Assembly (NCBI GenBank): GCA_016789175.1
Contig: JAEURK010000106.1
Location: 1-44,303 of the forward strand
Origin: Anaerolineales bacterium
Lineage (GTDB): Bacteria > Chloroflexota > Anaerolineae > Anaerolineales > UBA6663
Reading direction: 5' to 3'
DNA length: 44,303 bases
A model generated the notes under the pieces. That model saw only the letters and a program-made list of their open reading frames with translations, did not search any database and was not told where the DNA came from. Position numbers and translations under genes: made by a program. This document shows, one piece after another, positions 7,873 to 14,644 of the stretch; the first letter of the stretch is position 1; each line of letters starts with the position of its first letter.

Positions 7873-8907
7873 ATGGCAACTCGAAGCAAAGTCAGCGCCT
7901 CGGCGAACGGGCAGCCGCGGGCATCGAAGAAGCCTGCCCGAGCGGACCTGATCCCGACGGAGTGGGGAGAGGCCGGCGCGATCGAACGACTGCGCAAGAT
8001 GATGCTGATCCGCGCGTTTGAGGAGAAGGCCGAAGAGCTCTTCTCGCTCGGGCGCGTGCACGGCACCATGCACCTGTCGATCGGCCAGGAGGCCTCGGCC
8101 GTCGGTGCGGCCTCGGCTCTGCGCGTGGGCGATTATCTGCTCAACACTCACCGCGGCCACGGGCACTGTCTGGCCTGGTTCGGCAGTGACGAGAAGCTCA
8201 TGATGGCCGAATTCATGGGCAAGGAAAGCGGTTATTGCCGCGGGCGCGGCGGTTCGATGCATATCGCCAATGTCGATGCCAATAATCTGGGCGCCAACGG
8301 CATCGTGGCCGGCGGATTACCGATCTCGGTCGGCGTTGGCCTGAGCATCAAGCAGCGGGCGACCGACCAGGTCTGTCTGTCGGTCTTCGGCGACGGCGGC
8401 GCGAACACCGGGGCCTTCCACGAATCGGTCAACATGGCCTCGATCTGGCAGTTGCCCGTGATCTACCTGTGTGAGAACAACCAGTACGCGATGTCGATGC
8501 CGATGAAAAAGGCGTTCAACATCCCGCAGGTCAGCGATCGGGCCAAGGGCTATGGCATCCCGGGCGTGACGGTCGACGGGAACGACATCGTGGCCGTGTA
8601 CCGTGTCTTCCAGGACGCCGTGGCACGGGCGCGCGCCGGCCAGGGACCGACCCTGATCGAGGCCCTGACGTATCGCTGGCGCGGGCATTCCAAGAGCGAC
8701 AAGCAGGCTTATCGGACCCGCGACGAGGTCAAGGAATGGCAGGCGCAGGATCCGATCCGGCGCTTCGGCCGGGTGCTCAAACTTTCGGACGCCGAGTTTG
8801 ACGGCCACCGCGTCTGGGCCGATCAGCGCATCAACGAGGCCGTGGCCTTCTCGGAAGCCAGCGCCGAACCGAAGATCGACCAGATCCTGGAAGGGATCTT
8901 CGCCTGA
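7873..8907 (+). CDS. 2-oxoacid (pyruvate/acetoin-type) dehydrogenase E1 component, alpha subunit
   Basis: 344 residues from ATG 7873. The heterotetrameric E1 decarboxylates a 2-oxoacid with thiamine diphosphate and transfers the acyl group to the lipoyl arm of E2. Visible motifs: [25 protein letters not shown] substrate region ([14 protein letters not shown]), GRGGSMHI, and the ThDP/Mg motif [20 protein letters not shown] ending in [10 protein letters not shown]. It resembles pyruvate dehydrogenase PdhA and acetoin dehydrogenase AcoA; sequence alone does not separate these. The N-terminal 25 residues are a basic, low-complexity extension. First gene of an E1alpha-E1beta-E2 set; there is no E3 gene in the window. 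Confidence 0.93.
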   Translation: MATRSKVSASANGQPRASKKPARADLIPTEWGEAGAIERLRKMMLIRAFEEKAEELFSLGRVHGTMHLSIGQEASAVGAASALRVGDYLLNTHRGHGHCLAWFGSDEKLMMAEFMGKESGYCRGRGGSMHIANVDANNLGANGIVAGGLPISVGVGLSIKQRATDQVCLSVFGDGGANTGAFHESVNMASIWQLPVIYLCENNQYAMSMPMKKAFNIPQVSDRAKGYGIPGVTVDGNDIVAVYRVFQDAVARARAGQGPTLIEALTYRWRGHSKSDKQAYRTRDEVKEWQAQDPIRRFGRVLKLSDAEFDGHRVWADQRINEAVAFSEASAEPKIDQILEGIFA

Positions 8908-8939
8908 CGAATTGATGATTGGGTGTCTGGGCGAGCGAG

Positions 8940-8971
8940 CCCGATCACCCGATCACCCGATCACCCGATCA
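8940..8971. repeat. 8-bp tandem repeat (CCCGATCA x4) between E1 subunits
   Basis: Four exact copies of CCCGATCA fill the gap up to 4 bases before the E1beta ATG. The preceding stretch, about 8915-8935, is an imperfect reverse complement (GATTGGGTG, TCTGGG), so the transcript can fold into a hairpin. The repeat takes the place of a ribosome-binding site. Confidence 0.85.
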
Positions 8972-8975
8972 CTCA

Positions 8976-9959
8976 ATGTCTATGCGTGAACTGACTTACG
9001 TCGAAGCAATTCGTGAAGCCCTGAACCAGGCGATGGCGGCTGATCCGCGCGTCTTCCTGATCGGGGAGGATGTGGGTGTGTACGGCGGGGCCTTCGGGGC
9101 CAGCGCCGGCTTGCATCAGCAGTACGGCGCCGGCCGCGTGGTCGACACCCCGATCTCCGAGGCCGGCATCGCCGGCGCGTGTGTGGGCGCAGCCTTGACC
9201 GGGATGCGGCCGGTGGGTGAGATCCAGTTCATGGATTTCATCACCATCAGCATGGAGCAGCTGGTGCTGCAGGCCGCCAAGATCCGTTACATGTTCGGCG
9301 GCAAGGCGACGGTGCCAATGGTGCTGCGCACGCCGGGCGGCTCGGGCACAGGCGCGGCCGCCCAGCACTCTGAGAGCCTGGAGAACTGGTTCGTGCACAT
9401 CCCGGGGCTCAAGGTGGTCATGCCGAGCACGCCCTACGATGCCAAGGGCCTGCTCCTGTCTGCGATCGACGATGACAACCCCGTGATCTTTGTCGAGCAC
9501 AAGTTGCTCTACAAGACCAAGGGCCCGGTGCCCGAGGAGCCGTACCGCATCCCGCTGACCCAAACCGACGTCAAGCGGGTCGGACAGCATCTGACCGTCG
9601 TGGCGACCTCGATGATGGTGCCGCGCGCGTTGCAGGCGGCCGAGCAGCTGGCGGCCGAGGGGATCGAGCTCGAGGTCGTCGACCCACGCACGCTCTCGCC
9701 GCTTGACGACGCCCCCATCATTCGGTCGGTGATCAAGACCGGGCGGCTCATGGTCGTGCACGAAGCCCATCGCAACGGCGGCTTCGGCGGCGAGATCGTT
9801 GGCCGGGTGGCCGAGAGCGAGGCCTTTGATTATCTCGAGGCGCCGATCAAGCGCCTGTGCGGGCTGGATGTGCCGATCCCGTACAACCGGACGCTTGAAG
9901 CTGCGGCCGTGCCGCAGGTGGCCGACATCGTGCGCGAGGCGAAAGCGTTAGTCAAATAG
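8976..9959 (+). CDS. 2-oxoacid (pyruvate/acetoin-type) dehydrogenase E1 component, beta subunit
   Basis: 327 residues from ATG 8976; a second ATG two codons later (8982) is equally possible. Neither has a Shine-Dalgarno sequence because the tandem repeat lies there. It is the transketolase-like partner of E1alpha. Motifs: [53 protein letters not shown] (split below family convention), [27 protein letters not shown] with the conserved His, and the C-terminal [12 protein letters not shown]. Its length is normal and all conserved blocks are intact. Translation may depend on coupling to E1alpha or on the junction hairpin. Confidence 0.93.
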   Translation: MSMRELTYVEAIREALNQAMAADPRVFLIGEDVGVYGGAFGASAGLHQQYGAGRVVDTPISEAGIAGACVGAALTGMRPVGEIQFMDFITISMEQLVLQAAKIRYMFGGKATVPMVLRTPGGSGTGAAAQHSESLENWFVHIPGLKVVMPSTPYDAKGLLLSAIDDDNPVIFVEHKLLYKTKGPVPEEPYRIPLTQTDVKRVGQHLTVVATSMMVPRALQAAEQLAAEGIELEVVDPRTLSPLDDAPIIRSVIKTGRLMVVHEAHRNGGFGGEIVGRVAESEAFDYLEAPIKRLCGLDVPIPYNRTLEAAAVPQVADIVREAKALVK

Positions 9960-9961
9960 TC

Positions 9962-10057
9962 CAGGAGTCGAGTAGTCACGCAGTCGGATGGTCGAATGAC
10001 TACCCGACTACCCGACTACCCGACTACCCGACTACCCGACTGCCTGACTACCTGACT
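9962..10057. repeat. Inverted and tandem 8-bp repeat (GACTACCC) between E1beta and E2
   Basis: Five exact copies of GACTACCC (9998-10037) are followed by two degenerate ones (GACTGCCT, GACTACCT). The upstream segment, about 9968-9995, matches the reverse complement of the array at roughly 22 of 28 positions, so it is a diverged inverted arm and a long hairpin is possible. The array ends 9 bases before the E2 ATG and leaves no Shine-Dalgarno sequence. Confidence 0.85.
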
Positions 10058-10062
10058 AGATT

Positions 10063-11496
10063 ATGAAAGAAGTCATCATGCCGAAGTTCGGCTTCACGCA
10101 AGAGTCAGCGGAGATCGTCCGCTGGCTCAAGCGGGCCGGCGAGGCAGTCGAACAGGGCGACCCGATCGCCGAAGTCACGACCGACAAGGTCAACATGGAA
10201 GTCGAGGCCCCGGCCGACGGCATCCTGGATGGCCTGCGGTTTAAAGAAGGCGACACCGTCCCGGTGACGCACGTCATCGCCTGGGTGCGCGGCCCGAACG
10301 AAACCGTGCCGCCCGTAGGGGCGGCCCTTGTGGCCGCCCCGGCCCCTGACGCCGCCCCGGCCCCTGACGCCGCCGCGGCCCCGGCCAACGCCCTGCCGGT
10401 CAAGTCGACGCCCCTGGCCGCCAAAGTTGCGGCCGATCTTGGTGTCGATCCCGCTGTGGTGGCCGGCACCGGCCCGGGCGGCAAAGTCATGCGCGCCGAC
10501 GTCGAAGCGGCAGCGCCGATTGTGGCTGCCTCGCAGGCACCCGCCGGCAAGGTTGCGGCCTCGCCGGCGGCGCGGCGCGTGGCGCGCGAATTGGGCGTGG
10601 ATCTGCATGCCGTGACGGGAACCGGGCCACGCGGGCGGGTGCAATCGGACGACGTGCGGGCGGCCGAGAGGGCGGCCACAAGGGCCGCCCCGACAGGCCC
10701 GACAGGCCCGACAGGCCCGACAGGCGCCCCAGCCACCGACCAAACTACGACCGGGCGACCCGACACCGCGATCACTCGATTGCCACTTCAGGGCATGCGT
10801 CGCACGATCGCGACCCGGCTGCAGAAGAGTTATCAAGAGGCGCCACACGTCTTCTTCGAGGCTCAAATCGATGTGACTGCCGCAGAGGCCCTGCGCGCCA
10901 AGGTGAATGGGCGGCTGCCCAAGGACGCGGCGCGCGTCAGCCTGACGGTGGTGATCGCGCGCGCCTGCGCCTGGGCGCTTAAGCGGCACCCGCTGGTCAA
11001 CAGCCATCTGGTCGGCGCGCCCGGCCAGGAGGCGATCGTCATGAACGCGGCGATCAACATCGGCATCGCGGTCGCGCTCGATGCGGCGCCCGACGATCCG
11101 ACGGGCTCGGGCGGCCTCATTGTGCCGGTGGTACACGACGTCGGGGCGAAGGGCTTCGAGGCCCTGGCCGCCGATCTGGCCGATCTCAGCAAACGCGCGC
11201 GCGGGAACAAGCTGCGCCCCGAAGACGTGATGGACGGCACGTTCACGATCTCGAACCTGGGGATGTTCGGGGTCGATCGCTTCACGGCCATCATCAACCC
11301 GCCGCAGGTCGCGATCCTGGCGGTGGCGGCGGCGCGCCGGCAGTTCGTGCCCGACGCCGACGGGAATCCGGTGGCCCGCCCGATCATGGCTGTCACGCTT
11401 TCGGCCGACCACCGCGTCGTTGACGGCGCCGTGGCTGCCCGTTTCCTGAGTGATTTGCGCGCCGTGCTTGAAGACCCGGCGCTGATGCTCGCGTAA
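10063..11496 (+). CDS. Dihydrolipoamide acyltransferase E2 with two peripheral-subunit-binding domains
   Basis: 477 residues. Domains: one lipoyl domain (residues 1-75; lipoylated Lys in TTDKVNMEV), a first E3/E1-binding domain (STPLAAKVAADLGVDPAVVA, GTGPGGKVMRADV, about 108-145), a second (SPAARRVARELGVDLHAVTG, GTGPRGRVQSDDV, about 165-205) and the catalytic acyltransferase domain from about 240, with the active-site histidine in SADHRVVDGAVAARFL. It accepts the acyl group from E1 and transfers it to CoA. Two binding domains are unusual: most bacterial E2 proteins have one. Both linkers are Ala/Pro-rich and encoded by short repeats. No E3 gene is seen nearby. Confidence 0.93.
   Translation: MKEVIMPKFGFTQESAEIVRWLKRAGEAVEQGDPIAEVTTDKVNMEVEAPADGILDGLRFKEGDTVPVTHVIAWVRGPNETVPPVGAALVAAPAPDAAPAPDAAAAPANALPVKSTPLAAKVAADLGVDPAVVAGTGPGGKVMRADVEAAAPIVAASQAPAGKVAASPAARRVARELGVDLHAVTGTGPRGRVQSDDVRAAERAATRAAPTGPTGPTGPTGAPATDQTTTGRPDTAITRLPLQGMRRTIATRLQKSYQEAPHVFFEAQIDVTAAEALRAKVNGRLPKDAARVSLTVVIARACAWALKRHPLVNSHLVGAPGQEAIVMNAAINIGIAVALDAAPDDPTGSGGLIVPVVHDVGAKGFEALAADLADLSKRARGNKLRPEDVMDGTFTISNLGMFGVDRFTAIINPPQVAILAVAAARRQFVPDADGNPVARPIMAVTLSADHRVVDGAVAARFLSDLRAVLEDPALMLA
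10318..10691. repeat. 21-bp perfect inverted repeat pair, REP-like, inside the E2 linkers
   Basis: Positions 10318-10338 and 10671-10691 are exact reverse complements. Each copy is itself a stem-loop (8-bp GGGCGGCC/GGCCGCCC stem, 5-base loop CTTGT or ACAAG). Both are translated in frame and sit in the linkers on either side of the two binding domains. Short tandem repeats follow each: GCCCCTGAC-type units after the first and four copies of CCCGACAGG after the second. Confidence 0.85.
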
Positions 11497-11570
11497 CCCG
11501 GCACAATTCAGCGCTCGGCGGGAGGGACCATGACGTTCAGCTCGTGCCCATTTTCTCCACACACGATTTT

Positions 11571-11669
11571 ATGAAACGCGCGTGCGTGTCGACGCGCCAT
11601 CGGGGTGGCTCTTCGCTTGAGTTGTCCCCCGCCGGCGCGGGCATGGCTGAGCCGGAGTTGGCCCGATGA
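11571..11669 (+). CDS. Possible 32-residue leader ORF overlapping the PTS IIB start
   Basis: ATG 11571 opens a frame (MKRACVSTRHRGG...) whose TGA overlaps the ATG of the PTS IIB gene as ATGA. There is no clear ribosome-binding site and no recognised similarity. It may couple translation to IIB, or be chance. The 170-base gap between E2 and the PTS block shows nothing else I recognise. Confidence 0.2.
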   Translation: MKRACVSTRHRGGSSLELSPAGAGMAEPELAR

Positions 11670-11986
11670 ACAGGGTTCTGGTGGCGTGTGGCACGGGCGC
11701 GGCCACGGCGGCCGTGATCGCCCAGGCGCTTGTGCGAGCGTTGCGCGAGCGCGGCCTCGAGGTTGAGGTCACGCTCGGCTCTGTCGCGGATGTGCCGCAG
11801 CTGGCGCCGGGACACGACCTGATCGTCAGCACTACGCCGATCACCGCGAGCGGCGGTGTGCCCGTGATCCATACGTTGGCGTTCCTGACGGGCGTTGGGT
11901 CAGCGGCGGCTGTGGATCGAATCGTCACCGTTTTGCAGGATGGAGCCGCGCGCGCTGCGGCGTCACGAGGAGGCCTTAATGTTTGA
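11666..11986 (+). CDS. PTS galactitol-type IIB component
   Basis: 106 residues, matching GatB-type IIB proteins. The phosphocysteine is Cys8 in the N-terminal VLVACGTGAAT loop. The C-terminal half has HTLAFLTGVGSAAAVDRIVTVL, which parallels the GatB stretch around PFVSGVG. IIB takes phosphate from a IIA histidine and gives it to the sugar bound by IIC. No galactitol-type IIC gene is present, so its membrane partner is either elsewhere or one of the glucitol-type IIC proteins here. It overlaps gutM by 8 bases. Confidence 0.85.
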   Translation: MNRVLVACGTGAATAAVIAQALVRALRERGLEVEVTLGSVADVPQLAPGHDLIVSTTPITASGGVPVIHTLAFLTGVGSAAAVDRIVTVLQDGAARAAASRGGLNV

Positions 11987-12425
11987 GAACGCATGGGTTC
12001 TGGTCGTCGGGCTTGCTCTGACGTGGTTCTTGCAGCTCGGCCTGACCGCCTGGCAGATGAAGCGCTATTACGGGCGGATCGCGGCTCTGCGCCGCGAGGG
12101 CACGGTCTGGGTCGGGTTGGCCGGCTCCGCCTGGCGGCGGCGTGTGTATGCGGTCGTCGTGGTCAGCCCCGAGCACAAGGTGGTGCGGGTCGAACAGCTC
12201 TCGGGCTGGACCGTACTGGCTACCCTCAAGGAGGTCCCCGGATTAGCCGGGCGTTCAATCGACGATCTCGCCGATGACAACGTCTCGCTGCCGGTAAACA
12301 ACAAGCTGCGCGCGGCGCTCAAGAACGCCGTGGAGCTCATGCGCGCACACGAGTTGAAGCAGAAGCAGAAGGCCGAGGCCTCGACGGACCCCAGCGCACT
12401 TGTGGCGCCTTCATCCATGGGGTGA
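11979..12425 (+). CDS. gutM: Glucitol operon activator family protein (GutM-like)
   Basis: 148 residues from ATG 11979, with GAGGAGG about 7 bases upstream. An N-terminal membrane helix (WVLVVGLALTWFLQLGLTAWQ) is followed by the GutM pattern KRYYGRIAALRREGTVWVGL, VVVVSPEHKVVRVEQLSGWT and VPGLAGRSIDDL. In E. coli GutM (SrlM) is needed for full expression of the glucitol operon. Here it lies inside the PTS operon, between a galactitol-type IIB and the glucitol IIC genes. The Lys/Gln/Glu-rich C-terminus after residue 125 is an extension compared with the E. coli protein. Confidence 0.85.
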   Translation: MFENAWVLVVGLALTWFLQLGLTAWQMKRYYGRIAALRREGTVWVGLAGSAWRRRVYAVVVVSPEHKVVRVEQLSGWTVLATLKEVPGLAGRSIDDLADDNVSLPVNNKLRAALKNAVELMRAHELKQKQKAEASTDPSALVAPSSMG

Positions 12426-12540
12426 ACCGTCGGTTCGGCACGCATTTGCGGAAAGGAGTCGCCTGACAGCCAGTGAAGAAACCGGTTCGATTGATCAATC
12501 ATGTACGTGCCTTTATCCGTTTTCCGTAAAGGAGTTTGCT

Positions 12541-13080
12541 ATGGACTTACTAGTCCAACTCGCGCAGGGCTTTATCGGCATCTTCAAAGCCGGTGCCGAC
12601 TGGTGGTGGGCGGTCTTCGTGGGGATCGTTCCGCTGGTCGTCGTGCTGATGACCGCCTTCAATGCGATCATCGCGTGGATCGGCACTGAGCGTATCGACA
12701 ACTTCGGCAAGTTCGCGTCGCAGGAAGGCATCATCTTCCTGCCCTTCCGCTATCTGCTGCTGCCGGTGGTCGCTGTATTCGTGTTGACCAACCCGATGGC
12801 TTACACGATGGGGCGCTTCCTGCCTGAGAAGTACAAGCCGGCGTTCTACGACGCTGCCGTGTCGTTCGTCCATCCGCCGCTCGGCATCCTGCCGCACGTC
12901 AACCCCGGCGAACTGTTCGTCTGGGCCGGCATCGCGACCGGCGTGGCGACGGGCTACGGCGACGCAGCTGTGACCGACCTTGCCGTTCGCTATCTGCTGG
13001 TCGGCCTGGTGGTGATCCTTATCCGCGGCATCGTCACGGAACGTCTGACGGCCATGATGTGGAAGAAGGCTGCGGCCTAA
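12541..13080 (+). CDS. gutA: PTS glucitol/sorbitol-type IIC component (GutA/SrlA)
   Basis: 179 residues, close to E. coli GutA. A membrane protein carrying half of the sugar channel. Conserved text: FIGIFKAGADW, RYLLLPVVAVFVLTNPMAYT, GRFLPEKYKPAFYDAA and PHVNPGELFVWAGIATG, which parallels the SrlA motif HINPGELFVYLGIASG. A strong ribosome-binding site (AAAGGAG) lies upstream of ATG 12541. Ten bases after it comes the C-terminal half of GutE, consistent with the two membrane halves being made together. Confidence 0.93.
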   Translation: MDLLVQLAQGFIGIFKAGADWWWAVFVGIVPLVVVLMTAFNAIIAWIGTERIDNFGKFASQEGIIFLPFRYLLLPVVAVFVLTNPMAYTMGRFLPEKYKPAFYDAAVSFVHPPLGILPHVNPGELFVWAGIATGVATGYGDAAVTDLAVRYLLVGLVVILIRGIVTERLTAMMWKKAAA

Positions 13081-13090
13081 GGAGGATATC

Positions 13091-13624
13091 ATGGAAGCAC
13101 TTACGAGTTTCCTCACGCGCTTCGGGCGCATCATGGGCGGTCTGGTCGGCACGATGTTCCAGGCCGGGCGCGAGTCGGTTGACCAGGTTTGGAAGAACAT
13201 CCTGCCCTTCCTGGCTTTTGTGGCAGTCGTCGTCGGTATCATGAATGGTACCGGCCTCGGCACGTGGATCGCGCAGTTGCTGGCGCCGCTGGCCGGCAGC
13301 ATCTGGGGCCTGCTGCTCCTGTCGTTGATCATCGGCCTGCCGGTGCTCTCCCCGCTGCTGGGACCGGGCGCCGTGATTGCGCAGATCATCGGCACGTTGC
13401 TCGGCACGTTGTTCGCAAGCAAGGCTCTGCCGCTGTCGGCGGCCCTGCCGGCGCTGTTTGCGATCAACCCGCAGGTGGGTTGCGACTTCATCCCGGTCGG
13501 CCTGGCGCTCGGCGAAGCCGAGCCCGAGACCGTCGAAGTCGGCGTCCCGGCGGTGTTGTTCTCGCGCCTGATCACGGGCCCGATCGCCGTGGTCCTGGCC
13601 TTCCTGGCCAGCCTCGGCATGTAA
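13091..13624 (+). CDS. PTS glucitol/sorbitol-type IIC2, equivalent to the C-terminal half of GutE
   Basis: 177 residues corresponding to the membrane half of E. coli GutE (SrlE). Recognisable blocks: GRESVDQVWKNILPFLAFVA, GTWIAQLLAPLA, PVLSPLLGPGAVIAQIIGTL, PALFAINPQVGCDFIPVGLA and VGVPAVLFSRLITGP. The IIB half, fused at the N-terminus in E. coli, is a separate gene 163 bases downstream (13788), so GutE is split and in reverse order. It has its own ribosome-binding site (AAGGAGG, 13080-13086) and start, so this is not a frameshift. The following gap holds no recognisable gene. Confidence 0.92.
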   Translation: MEALTSFLTRFGRIMGGLVGTMFQAGRESVDQVWKNILPFLAFVAVVVGIMNGTGLGTWIAQLLAPLAGSIWGLLLLSLIIGLPVLSPLLGPGAVIAQIIGTLLGTLFASKALPLSAALPALFAINPQVGCDFIPVGLALGEAEPETVEVGVPAVLFSRLITGPIAVVLAFLASLGM

Positions 13625-13787
13625 TCTGGGGCGAGATCGATGCGCTTTGGGCGGATGGGTGGCCGACGATCGGCAAGTCGAAAGTCGGCTGCCCACCCAC
13701 TTTGAGGGCAGACATGCTAGAGTGATGAGCAGGTCCCCACTAAAGCCGTCTCTCGGGCTCAGGCCCGATGTTCTATGAGGTGAGGCT

Positions 13788-14168
13788 ATGGCAGAAGGTC
13801 AATACAAGAAGGTCCGTATCAAGAAGGGGCCGCGCGGCTGGGGCGGGCCACTGGTGGTCCAGCCCAAGGCCGGCAAAGAGCTGATCTACTCGGTGACAGG
13901 CGGTGGCATCCATCCGGTTGCCCAGCGCATCGCCGATCTGACCGGCGGAAAACCCTTTGACGGCTTCAAGTCGAAGGCCGGATTCGAGGAGATCGCTGTG
14001 GCCGTGATCGATTGCGGTGGCACAGCGCGCGTCGGCGTCTACCCGATGAAGAAAGTGCTCACGGTTGACGTTCACCCGACCTCACCCTCGGGCCCGCTCA
14101 TGCGCTTCATCACTGAAGAACTCTTCGTCTCCGGCGTCCGCCCGGAAGACGTTGAAGTGATCGAGTAA
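13788..14168 (+). CDS. PTS glucitol/sorbitol-type IIB, equivalent to the N-terminal half of GutE
   Basis: 126 residues matching the soluble IIB domain of GutE: IKKGPRGWGGPL, the phosphocysteine Cys76 in VAVIDCGGTARVGVYPMKK, then PSGPLMRFITEELFVSGV. It passes phosphate from GutB (IIA) to the sugar. A GAGGTGAGG ribosome-binding site precedes ATG 13788. As a free protein it could move between membrane partners, unlike the fused E. coli form. This cluster therefore has two IIB proteins, one glucitol-type and one galactitol-type. Confidence 0.93.
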   Translation: MAEGQYKKVRIKKGPRGWGGPLVVQPKAGKELIYSVTGGGIHPVAQRIADLTGGKPFDGFKSKAGFEEIAVAVIDCGGTARVGVYPMKKVLTVDVHPTSPSGPLMRFITEELFVSGVRPEDVEVIE

Positions 14169-14169
14169 C

Positions 14170-14249
14170 GACCGCGGACGACGGGCCGCAGGCAAGGGTG
14201 GCTCTTGGGCCACCCGTGTTCTGCGGCCCGCCGTCTGAGGTCCGCGGTC
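14170..14249. repeat. Nested long hairpin between PTS IIB and IIA genes
   Basis: Outer arms GACCGCGGA (14170-14178) and TCCGCGGTC (14241-14249). Middle arms GACGGGCCGCAG (14180-14191) and CTGCGGCCCGCCGTC (14221-14235), with a 3-base bulge. Inner stem GGGTGGC (14196-14202) and GCCACCC (14209-14215). It has no T tract and lies inside the operon, so it may adjust the IIB:IIA ratio through pausing or mRNA stability. Confidence 0.75.
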
Positions 14250-14256
14250 TTGAACC

Positions 14257-14631
14257 ATGATCAAATACTCCGCTGCCGTCACGGCCATTGGGCCGCTGAC
14301 GAGCGAATTCGTCGAGGCCGGGATCCTGGTCCTCTTCGGCGAAAGCGCGCCTGAGGAACTCCGGGATTTTGCCATCATCCATGACGGCGTCGAGCTGGCG
14401 GCCCCGCTGGAAGCCGGTGACGCGGTCTGGGTCGATGCCAACTGCTTTCAGGTGCTGGCGGTCGGCGACGTCGCTAACGAGAACCTGAAAAACCTCGGAC
14501 ACCTGGTTTTGAAATTCAACGGCCAGACGACGCCCGAATTGCCGGGCGATGTTTGCGTCGAGTCACAACCGCTGCCGCCGGTTGCTGTCGGCACGGTCTT
14601 GCGAATTGAGGGCGATCAGCGCCCCGCGTAA
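14257..14631 (+). CDS. gutB: PTS glucitol/sorbitol-type IIA component (GutB/SrlB)
   Basis: 124 residues, same size as E. coli GutB. The phospho-accepting residue is probably His42 in FAIIHDGVEL, equivalent to the active His of the family. The block VGDVANENLKNLGHLVLKFNG is closely conserved, and the end (VAVGTVLRIEGD) matches. It takes phosphate from HPr and gives it to the glucitol IIB. No ribosome-binding site is obvious because the preceding hairpin ends 7 bases before the ATG, so translation may be reduced or coupled. Confidence 0.92.
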   Translation: MIKYSAAVTAIGPLTSEFVEAGILVLFGESAPEELRDFAIIHDGVELAAPLEAGDAVWVDANCFQVLAVGDVANENLKNLGHLVLKFNGQTTPELPGDVCVESQPLPPVAVGTVLRIEGDQRPA

Positions 14632-14644
14632 GTAGGGAGTTACC

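Noticed and set aside
8940..10057. CRISPR array
   Set aside because: Units are 8-bp perfect tandem copies without spacers, and no cas genes are near.
10105..11562. 485-codon minus-strand frame over E2
   Set aside because: Antisense to E2; its composition mirrors the E2 linker repeats.
13091..14168. GutE split explained by a frameshift
   Set aside because: The halves are in reversed order with separate starts, so no single indel could restore a fused gene.
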